Assembly: GCA_001701065.1 (NCBI GenBank)
Contig: DAAL01000094.1
Location: 1-21,495 of the forward strand
Direction of reading: 5' to 3'
Length of the DNA: 21,495 nt
From: Bacteroidales bacterium GP4
GTDB taxonomy: Bacteria > Bacteroidota > Bacteroidia > Bacteroidales > Muribaculaceae
Made by a program: the position numbers and the translations under genes. The notes under the pieces are model-generated. The model searched no databases. It was not told the DNA's origin and worked only from the letters and a program-made list of their open reading frames with translations. Positions 1-7,456 of this stretch are shown in pieces. How positions within the stretch are numbered: the stretch's first letter is position 1; every line of letters begins with the position of its first letter.

Positions 1-612
1 TCGCAATTTATCGAAATGTTCGGTGGGGGTAATATATCTTTATCGACTATTGAAGAATGTGCAAATACATTCATTGATGGCGACTGGATAGAATCGAAAG
101 ATCAATCGGAATCCGGAATACGTTTGATACAAACTGGCAATGTCGGGAATGGAGTATTTAAGGATAAGGAAGAAAAGTCAAGATTTATATCAGAAGAAAC
201 ATTTAATAGACTTCACTGTACCCAAATTTTTGAAGGAGATATTCTGGTTTCGCGATTACCTGACCCAATTGGCAGAGCATGTGTTGTGCCTCAAATAGAC
301 AAGGCGATTACAGCTGTAGATTGTACAATAATACGATTAAAGCCGCATATTATGTCTGAGTTTTTTATCACCTATACTCAGACTCCGTCATATCAAAATC
401 AGATAAAGAAGGTCGCTACAGGGACAACTCGTCGAAGAATAAGCAGAGCAAACCTCGCTAAAATAAAAATTCCATTTCCTACAGTGGAACTACAGAAACA
501 GTTTGCAGCGGTAGTCCGTCAGGCCGACAAATCAAAATATTACGTACAAAATAAACTAAACTATATATGTCATATTTTAACGAAGCAAATACCGTTGAGG
601 AGATGCTCATAA
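1..612 (+). CDS. hsdS: Type I restriction-modification specificity subunit HsdS, 5'-partial (second target-recognition half)
   Basis: HsdS gives a type I restriction-modification complex its DNA target; each of its two target-recognition domains reads one half-site. The reading frame is open from base 1, and the first residues (SQFIEMFG) match the end of the central conserved region in many HsdS proteins, so the gene starts upstream. What remains is the second recognition domain (FEGDILVSR, the region around VDCTIIRLKP) and the distal conserved stretch (RRRISRANL, IPFPTVELQKQFAAVV, then DKSK). The usual long C-terminal helix after DKSK is short, and the last residues (about QIPLRRCS) are read in the region that overlaps the start of hsdR by 46 bases. 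The family call is firm; the specificity cannot be read. Confidence 0.9.
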   Translation, partial: SQFIEMFGGGNISLSTIEECANTFIDGDWIESKDQSESGIRLIQTGNVGNGVFKDKEEKSRFISEETFNRLHCTQIFEGDILVSRLPDPIGRACVVPQIDKAITAVDCTIIRLKPHIMSEFFITYTQTPSYQNQIKKVATGTTRRRISRANLAKIKIPFPTVELQKQFAAVVRQADKSKYYVQNKLNYICHILTKQIPLRRCS

Positions 613-3497
613 ATGCAACCGGAGAACGTGGTTGGATTTATGTGGAGGCAAGCCAAGTGCCTAGACTCCCGGATGAAGTCTTTGTAACACAATGGCTTCA
701 AACCGCCCTACTTGAACTCAACGACATCACTCCTGAACAGGCTGAGCAAGTTATATATAAACTTCGCGCAGCTGTCATCAGCTGTAACCATTTCGATGAT
801 TTGGTTGCGGCGAATGATAAATTCCGTTCTCTGCTTTTTGAGGAAAATTCATATCCCTTTGGTCCTGATGGCGATAATATCGTCATAAAGTTCTTCCATG
901 AGGATATGACCAAGAACCGATGTGTGGTGACCAACCAGTGGGAGTTCCCCCGTCTTAGCCATGAGGGGGGCAAGCGTCTCGACCTTGTCTACCTGATAAA
1001 CGGCATTCCCATGGTGATTGGAGAAGCTAAGACGCCTGTGCGACCGGATGTAACATGGGCAGACGGTGCAACAGACATTCTTCATTACGAGAAAAGTATC
1101 ACTCAGATGTTTGTTAGCAACATTCTGACGTTCGCCTCTGAAGGAAAGGAACTACAGTATGCCGGAGTCTGCTGCCCCATAGAGAAATGGGGACCTTGGT
1201 TTGCTGATGAGGACCGCAAACATGGCGACCTAACATCTGTCAAACACAACTATTTGTCATTGATCTCTCCCGAAAGACTGCTCGACATCTATCGGTATTA
1301 CACCGTTTTTTCAGGAACGACCGGAGGGCGTAAAATTAAGATTGTATGCCGATACCAGCAATATCTTGGAGGTGAAGCAATCGTGCAGCGAGTGCTCAAC
1401 ACTTACAGAAATGGTGAGGGTCCACGAAAAGGTCTTATATGGCACTTTCAGGGTTCAGGCAAGTCCTGGCTCATGGTTTTCGCAGCACAAAAGTTACGTA
1501 GACAACAAGAACTAAAGTCACCTACCGTAATAATCGTTGACGACCGCATTGACCTTGAAGACCAAATAACCGGAGACTTCACAAGAGCCGAGATACCCAA
1601 CGTTGACAGCATCGCGACAAAGGAAGAACTGGAGCAGAAGATACACCAGCGTAAAATTCTCATCACAACTATCTTTAAGTTCGGCGACCTTGCTGATGGT
1701 GAAGTGATTGACACTCGCGATAACATCATTCTGCTGATGGACGAAGCCCACCGTACACAGGAAGGTAACTTGGGAGCTAAAATGCGAACCGCATTGCCAA
1801 ATGCGTTCTTCTTCGGTCTGACCGGAACTCCAATCAACCGCAACGACCACAATACGTTTGCTGCATTCGGCGATCCGACCGACAAATATGGTTATATCTC
1901 GAAATATACCTTCCAAAACTCCGTGGCCGACGGCGCTACATTGGAATTGAACTTCCAAACTGTACCGGTGTCGATGCACCTCAATGAAGAGCAACTCCAG
2001 AAGGAATTTGATGAATTGACTGACCAGATAAGCGAAGAGGATAAGAATGAGCTTGTGCGTCGTACCAGCGTAGAAGCATTCTTCACAGCTCAGGATCGTA
2101 TCAATGAAGTGTGCAAATATATAGTCAATCATTTCAGAGAGCAGATTGAGCCTAATGGAATGAAGGCACAAGTGGTGGTTTATAACCGCGACTGCTGCCT
2201 CCGCTATAAGAAAGCGATTGATGCTCTTCTGGGGACAGACGACCAAACTGCTATCGTAATGCACACCACAGGCGATAAAGCTGATGAATATAAGGAGCAT
2301 AAGCGTAGCCGAGACGAGGAGAAAAAGCTTCTTGACGAATTCCGCGATCCACTTTCACCTCTGAAGTTTGTCATAGTAACCAGTAAGCTCCTTACGGGAT
2401 TTGATGCTCCGATCCTCCAGTGCATGTACCTTGACAAGCCGATGAAGAATCATACTCTTCTGCAGGCTATATGTCGCACAAACCGCAAATACAACGAGAA
2501 TAAGAAATCCGGACTGATTGTGGACTTTGTCGGAGTATTTGACAATGTGGCCAAGTCACTTGCATTCGACGAGGAAACAATTAAAGGCATTGTGAAGAAT
2601 CTTGACGAAATAAAAGCCATGATACCGGTATTCGTCAGTGACTGCGTTGCTTTCTTCCCGGGAGTTGACCGCACAATCGGAGGCTGGGAAGGACTGATAG
2701 CAGCACAACAATGTCTGAAGGATGAGCAGAAAAAGGTTGACTTCGCCCGTCACTTCGCCCGCTTAGCAAAAGCATGGGAGATTGTAAGTCCGGACCAAGT
2801 GCTACAACCTTATCAGGCCGACTATACATGGCTTGCTCAGGTTTACCAGAGTGTACGCCCTGTCAGCACCGGCGGTTCCTTGATATGGACAATCCTTGGG
2901 GCAAAAACCATTGAGATTATCCATCAGAATATCGACACGATTGATATAGGTACTTCCCTTGAAGAACTCGTGGTAGATGCGGATGTAATCGACTCTATCA
3001 TCGAAGATGAAAAGAAGCGCGAAAAGAAAATTATCGAAGTGGAAAAAATGCTTCGTATGCGTCTTGGAAATCACAAGGGCGAAGGTAAGTTCAAAGAATT
3101 TGCCGAAAAACTCGATGAACTGCGCAAACGCATGGAAGAAAGCCTTATCACGAGTATAGACTTCCTCAAACAGTTGCTCCAACTTGCCCGTGAGGTACTC
3201 GAAGAGGAAAAGAAAGTCGAACAGCCTGAAGACTCTCACGCCAAAGCTCGTGCAGCTCTCACCGACCTCTTCCAATCCATCAAGACCGAAGATACGCCGA
3301 TAATTGTTGAGCAGGTTGTAAATGATATTGATAATGAGGTTGTAAACATCATCCGTCAGTTCAAGGATGCCTTCAAGAGCGTAACTGCCCGCCGCGAAAT
3401 CAAGAAAAAGCTCCGCTCAATTCTTTGGATTAAGTACCAAATCAAAGACAACGACGTATTTGAACGTGCCTACTCCTACATTGAGCAATACTACTAA
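567..3497 (+). CDS. hsdR: Type I restriction enzyme endonuclease/translocase subunit HsdR
   Basis: HsdR is the ATP-driven motor and nuclease subunit; it translocates DNA toward the complex and cuts far from the target. At 976 residues it has the normal size. An N-terminal PD-(D/E)XK nuclease site is visible as D139 with E153-x-K155 (GEAK). The SF2 motor follows: Walker A GSGKS around 296-300, DEAH at 392-395, GLTGTP at 417-422 and QAICRTNR near 633-640. The last third is rich in charged helices, as expected for the HsdM-binding end. The start at 567 is chosen over the in-frame ATG at 603 because NTVEEML, just before it, is conserved in HsdR N-termini. No frameshift or missing catalytic residue is seen. 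Its partner hsdM is not in the window. Confidence 0.96.
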   Translation: MSYFNEANTVEEMLINATGERGWIYVEASQVPRLPDEVFVTQWLQTALLELNDITPEQAEQVIYKLRAAVISCNHFDDLVAANDKFRSLLFEENSYPFGPDGDNIVIKFFHEDMTKNRCVVTNQWEFPRLSHEGGKRLDLVYLINGIPMVIGEAKTPVRPDVTWADGATDILHYEKSITQMFVSNILTFASEGKELQYAGVCCPIEKWGPWFADEDRKHGDLTSVKHNYLSLISPERLLDIYRYYTVFSGTTGGRKIKIVCRYQQYLGGEAIVQRVLNTYRNGEGPRKGLIWHFQGSGKSWLMVFAAQKLRRQQELKSPTVIIVDDRIDLEDQITGDFTRAEIPNVDSIATKEELEQKIHQRKILITTIFKFGDLADGEVIDTRDNIILLMDEAHRTQEGNLGAKMRTALPNAFFFGLTGTPINRNDHNTFAAFGDPTDKYGYISKYTFQNSVADGATLELNFQTVPVSMHLNEEQLQKEFDELTDQISEEDKNELVRRTSVEAFFTAQDRINEVCKYIVNHFREQIEPNGMKAQVVVYNRDCCLRYKKAIDALLGTDDQTAIVMHTTGDKADEYKEHKRSRDEEKKLLDEFRDPLSPLKFVIVTSKLLTGFDAPILQCMYLDKPMKNHTLLQAICRTNRKYNENKKSGLIVDFVGVFDNVAKSLAFDEETIKGIVKNLDEIKAMIPVFVSDCVAFFPGVDRTIGGWEGLIAAQQCLKDEQKKVDFARHFARLAKAWEIVSPDQVLQPYQADYTWLAQVYQSVRPVSTGGSLIWTILGAKTIEIIHQNIDTIDIGTSLEELVVDADVIDSIIEDEKKREKKIIEVEKMLRMRLGNHKGEGKFKEFAEKLDELRKRMEESLITSIDFLKQLLQLAREVLEEEKKVEQPEDSHAKARAALTDLFQSIKTEDTPIIVEQVVNDIDNEVVNIIRQFKDAFKSVTARREIKKKLRSILWIKYQIKDNDVFERAYSYIEQYY

Positions 3498-3500
3498 ACA

Positions 3501-4460
3501 ATGAGTAAGAACGCAATGGATATATCAAGAGAAGATGTAAAATCCAATCTTGACGAACTATATAGCAATGTTGAAAACTTTCGGGAATCCGAGAGTTTTC
3601 AACAGATGCTCGATTTCGTGTCAAGTTTCAAGAAACTATCTCCATATAATGCGTTCCTTCTGTACCAACAGCGTCCAGGAGCTAGATATGTTTTAAATGC
3701 TTCCCAATGGTTAAAACTATACAAGCGTAAGATAAAACCAAATGCACGACCTCTCATAATCCTCGTACCTTTTGGCCCAGTAGATTATGTGTATGATATA
3801 AGTGATACTTATCCAGTTCATGACAATAATATTCCATCTCTTTTCGCTGAGACAGATGAAGAAATCTTATCATCAATCATTGAGCCATTTAAGACTGATG
3901 GATACGAACCTAAAGTTGAAATGAGCCATTTGGAGGAATCCATGAAGTATCATGGAATAATCATTCATGCTAATTTCAAAGCGGGTAACGACTATGCCGG
4001 ACGAATAGAAGTCTTAGTAGATTATCATCCAAAGATGACGATTCAATACAAACGCATAAATATTTATATAACTGCTAATTATCTTCTAAGCATTAGAGAT
4101 AATGCGCAGTGTGGAGAGGCATTTGCCACAGCAATTCATGAACTTGGACACCTATTTTGCCATCATCTGACTGCTGTTCCAAGAAAAGCATGGGAGGTAA
4201 GATATTTGGATCACGCGAGTAAGGAATTTGAGGCAGAATCTGTCTCATACATTGTGTGCACTCGATTAGGGATAAAGACTACCTCAGCAGATTATCTGAG
4301 CGGGTATTGCAAAAAGAATAAGACAATACCCGCTATCAGTGTTGAAATTATCTTTACAGCCTGTAACCATATTCTTAACATGATTGAAGGTATCCCACTT
4401 AAGCAGGGCATATTGTACAAATACGACGAGAATTTCAAACGCTATATTGACAACATCTAA
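3501..4460 (+). CDS. ArdC/ImmA-IrrE-like zinc metallopeptidase
   Basis: A 319-residue protein starting 3 bases after hsdR. The C-terminal half carries the gluzincin site HELGH (H213, E214, H217) and, about 30 residues later, FEAES (E244/E246), which should supply the third zinc ligand. The N-terminal half (PYNAFLLYQQRPG, then a W-containing stretch, then DISDTYPV) resembles the ssDNA-binding N-domain of ArdC-type anti-restriction proteins. ImmA/IrrE peptidases classically cleave repressors; ArdC-like ones bind ssDNA and protect incoming DNA from restriction. Sitting between hsdR and DUF6361, it could regulate the operon by proteolysis or control the restriction enzyme. The family is confident; the substrate is unknown. 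ATG at 3516 is an alternative start. Confidence 0.8.
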   Translation: MSKNAMDISREDVKSNLDELYSNVENFRESESFQQMLDFVSSFKKLSPYNAFLLYQQRPGARYVLNASQWLKLYKRKIKPNARPLIILVPFGPVDYVYDISDTYPVHDNNIPSLFAETDEEILSSIIEPFKTDGYEPKVEMSHLEESMKYHGIIIHANFKAGNDYAGRIEVLVDYHPKMTIQYKRINIYITANYLLSIRDNAQCGEAFATAIHELGHLFCHHLTAVPRKAWEVRYLDHASKEFEAESVSYIVCTRLGIKTTSADYLSGYCKKNKTIPAISVEIIFTACNHILNMIEGIPLKQGILYKYDENFKRYIDNI

Positions 4461-4465
4461 CCGAT

Positions 4466-5686
4466 ATGGAAATAGGTTTTGTGAGTTTTAACCAGGAGGC
4501 GCTGAACCGGGCAAACAAGGTGATGAGGTTGCTGCAGGGCCAGGGTGCGATTGATGAGCTTGGGTTGGGACGTATCCGAGATGCGTTCTCTAACACGATG
4601 TTCCCGGGAATGTCGGTCTTACAGACGCATGCCAAGTATTTTCTACTGATGCCGGCTCTTTACGCCTATCTTGAAAAGACACGCATTGCTGATATCCGAG
4701 AGGCACGGAAAGTTGTGCGCGAAAATGAAATTAAGTTGACCTACCGGCTGATGAATGGGTCATCAAAAGGCACTACTGGTATTATCGGAGGCGATATGCT
4801 GAAGGAGAGCCGGGGCTCGAAATATGTAAAGTATGATCCGACATACGTATATCAGGCCGGAATGGAGACATACGGGCTTATACCGCGCGGAGGCAATATT
4901 TACGCTACTCTTGCCGAGCGGTCGGCAATGTATCAGAATACACCCCAAAAACATCGTGGCAGCGAAGACGGCAGTGATGATTCCGATGATCTTACCGGGA
5001 ACCGCCAGATTTTCATAACCTGTGGTGAGGATTATGATTTCAGCCACCGCGAACCACTCAACATTGCTCTTAGCCATCGTGAAGCCGAATTTCTAAAACA
5101 AAAGATAGTAACAAGTACGCAAGGCTCCTTGCTGAGTTATCTGCTTGACAGCGGCTTATATGAAAATGTTACGGAGTATCTTTTCGATGATTTAGGAAAT
5201 GTGCTGAAAGATATTCCTGAAAAGTTATATCACACCTACCGACTGGCATTGCGCTATTCGCGGTTTGCCTGCTTTCTGCGTGTGCGCTACGCCATGCTTT
5301 ATGATATTGCCGTGGGGGCTGTCAAAGCAGCTGAAGATGAGAAAGCGCGGTTTGAGGTGATGCTAAATGAATATGGCGAGGATTTTAGGGTAGAGGCTAT
5401 CGAGGAGATTATCCGTTTTGTGTCAGCAAAAGTCACCGAGGAATCATGCAAGGCATTTATTCTCAAAGCCTCAAAGCTGATTGCCGACAGAAATTTTGAT
5501 GAACTCGACCGACAGATTATTTTGCGAGAGAAAACAATCAAAGGGTTGAAACGCAGCAAACTGATAAATGCAAAGGAACTTCAGCAAGGGAAACCTTTTG
5601 AATCTCCCACAATGATGGCTTACCGCTGGAACACCATTGTGAGCACTGTGTTGACTGAAATTAAGGAGGGCCTAAGAAATGAATGA
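4466..5686 (+). CDS. DUF6361 family protein
   Basis: A 406-residue protein recognised as DUF6361 by its N-terminal signature: G-F-V-S-F at 4-8, DELGLGRIRDAF at 30-41, FPGMS from 46, then an aromatic stretch starting at QTHAKYFL. The rest is largely charged helix, with an acidic low-complexity linker (GSEDGSDDSDD) near the middle. No nuclease, ATPase or membrane motif could be seen, so no biochemical role is assigned. It starts 5 bases after the peptidase gene and overlaps the PLD gene by 8 bases, pointing to translational coupling and a shared complex with the PLD and helicase proteins. Family assignment is from remembered sequence similarity. Confidence 0.75.
   Translation: MEIGFVSFNQEALNRANKVMRLLQGQGAIDELGLGRIRDAFSNTMFPGMSVLQTHAKYFLLMPALYAYLEKTRIADIREARKVVRENEIKLTYRLMNGSSKGTTGIIGGDMLKESRGSKYVKYDPTYVYQAGMETYGLIPRGGNIYATLAERSAMYQNTPQKHRGSEDGSDDSDDLTGNRQIFITCGEDYDFSHREPLNIALSHREAEFLKQKIVTSTQGSLLSYLLDSGLYENVTEYLFDDLGNVLKDIPEKLYHTYRLALRYSRFACFLRVRYAMLYDIAVGAVKAAEDEKARFEVMLNEYGEDFRVEAIEEIIRFVSAKVTEESCKAFILKASKLIADRNFDELDRQIILREKTIKGLKRSKLINAKELQQGKPFESPTMMAYRWNTIVSTVLTEIKEGLRNE
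5663..5669 (+). promoter_or_regulatory. Strong Shine-Dalgarno-like AAGGAGG before the PLD gene
   Basis: AAGGAGG lies inside the last codons of the DUF6361 gene, 9 bases before the ATG of the PLD gene. Bacteroidales mRNAs seldom use Shine-Dalgarno pairing, and the other starts in this train lack such a sequence. It supports the start at 5679 and may raise PLD translation, though it also codes for part of IKEGL and could be chance. Confidence 0.45.
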
Positions 5687-7454
5687 TTTGGTATATAACG
5701 AGATTGTTGCCTCTCCAGGTTATGAGCTGGAGTTTGCCGTGGGCACTACATATAGCCTTGATGCCGAGGCGTTTCTTGCGATTGCGCTGTCGTTTGCCCG
5801 TCTTGGCGACGCGACTGATGCAGACTTTCAATCGCCGTTCAGACTCCTCGAAGGTCTACGTCAAGCAAACAGTAAGGTCGCCATATTCTGCAATCGGGGC
5901 GGCTTGCAACCACCGGTACGCATGAATCCGCTTTATGCCATGCTCGATAAAAGCGTTTTTGAGGTTGCAGATGAACGTAAAGGTAACGAACTCGCCAATT
6001 TCCATCCGAAAATCTGGGTGATAAAAGAGCGTTCGCTCGATGACCACAACAAGTGCCAAATAAAACTCATAGTAATGAGTCGCAACCTCTCAAAGGATTC
6101 AAGCCTTGACATTGCAGTCACCATGTCTGCCCCTCTCGGGATTAGGGCCAACGCTGAACTTCGCCGTAAACATCAGCCACTGAAAGATCTGCTCATGATT
6201 TTGGCAGATAAGGCCAATGCCGACAAGCGAAAGAAAATCAAAAAGCTCGCCAATGAACTGGATACAATGGGAGCGTTTGAGATAGAGCAACCTTACGAGG
6301 ATTACGAATTCCTCCCAATTCATTTTGGCGAGAATCTGAATCCGGTCATTGACTTCAGACAGGAGATGCCGGGCGAAAGAATGGCCGTGGTTTCGCCGTT
6401 TATTGATGTCGAGACTCTGACATGGCTCAACGATTATCGACGCACTCAGGAGAAGCTATTAATTACTCGGCATGACAGTCTCACTCCCGAAATAATGGAA
6501 CTGTATTCCGGTGATAACAGAGAGGTATGGGTGATGTCACAAATCGCAGAGCAGAATGATATACAGCCGATGAACCTTCATGCCAAGATGTATTTCTCAT
6601 GGGGCGTAAAAGGTGGAGGCATAAACCTGTGGCTCGGTTCAGCAAACGCTACTCATAATGGATTCTATCACAATTCAGAGCTTATTGTGAAACTTAAGTT
6701 AAAGCGTGGGCGAAATCAATTTGAAGATTTCAAAGCGGAGTTTTGCGATGAAAAGAAACAGATGTGCGAACGGATTACATCTCTGCCCGAGATTGAAACT
6801 GCAAAGGAGGATAACAGTCTTGCAATCAGCGTACGCAAGAATCTTATAAGCCGCAATAATCTTACGGCGGAAGTTGACGAAACCGATGATAATTATATTG
6901 TTATAATCAGCGCAAAGAGATTAAGGAATATCTCCGGCAGGATAACGATCGCACCGATTCAAGAGCCTTGGAATGAGGCCGAACTTACACCTGAGTTACA
7001 ACAGTGCCGAATTAAAGTGGCAACACGTTCGCATCTCTCGGAGTTTTATATTCTTAAAGTAGAGCCTTTCGATAAGGAAATCACACCCTTAAAAATTGCA
7101 ATCAGGATAATCACCAAGGGGATTCCGGAGGACCGTGACGACCATATCTTCCGCTCTCTAATCGACACCCGCGACAAGTTTCTCAACTACGTGGAGATGA
7201 TCATCACTGACCGCCCGCAAGAATTGACTGCCATGATGATGCAGAATTTAGAATCGGATGCATTTGGATCAATCACGCCCCCTACTCGAAGAACAAACAC
7301 GCTTTACGAATCACTGCTACGCATTGCCGCTACCAATCCTGAGCGACTTGAAGATATTGAAGAATTGGTGAGGCGACTGGATACAAAGGTTGTCCCCGAC
7401 TCTTTCCGACAGATGTCTGAGATGTTTAAACGTTCAATCAAAAAACTCCGTTGA
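5679..7454 (+). CDS. Phospholipase D-like (HKD-type) nuclease family protein
   Basis: A 591-residue protein with two PLD half-sites in the N-terminal half. The first is H109-P-K111 followed by S134-R-N136; the second is H301-A-K303 followed by GSAN with S321 and N323. This HxK...SxN arrangement is typical of PLD-superfamily nucleases in defence loci such as DISARM DrmC, which lack the phospholipid-type aspartate. Both halves lie in one chain, so a single polypeptide could form one active site. The C-terminal 250 residues are unrecognised and helical. There is no signal peptide. It overlaps the DUF6361 gene by 8 bases and ends 2 bases before the helicase ATG, so it probably works with that motor as its nuclease. 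Activity is inferred from motifs. Confidence 0.85.
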   Translation: MNDLVYNEIVASPGYELEFAVGTTYSLDAEAFLAIALSFARLGDATDADFQSPFRLLEGLRQANSKVAIFCNRGGLQPPVRMNPLYAMLDKSVFEVADERKGNELANFHPKIWVIKERSLDDHNKCQIKLIVMSRNLSKDSSLDIAVTMSAPLGIRANAELRRKHQPLKDLLMILADKANADKRKKIKKLANELDTMGAFEIEQPYEDYEFLPIHFGENLNPVIDFRQEMPGERMAVVSPFIDVETLTWLNDYRRTQEKLLITRHDSLTPEIMELYSGDNREVWVMSQIAEQNDIQPMNLHAKMYFSWGVKGGGINLWLGSANATHNGFYHNSELIVKLKLKRGRNQFEDFKAEFCDEKKQMCERITSLPEIETAKEDNSLAISVRKNLISRNNLTAEVDETDDNYIVIISAKRLRNISGRITIAPIQEPWNEAELTPELQQCRIKVATRSHLSEFYILKVEPFDKEITPLKIAIRIITKGIPEDRDDHIFRSLIDTRDKFLNYVEMIITDRPQELTAMMMQNLESDAFGSITPPTRRTNTLYESLLRIAATNPERLEDIEELVRRLDTKVVPDSFRQMSEMFKRSIKKLR

Positions 7455-7456
7455 TT

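Noticed and set aside
1518..2300. Minus-strand frame of 260 codons inside hsdR
   Set aside because: It is antisense to conserved helicase motifs and rich in residues typical of reverse-complemented coding sequence.
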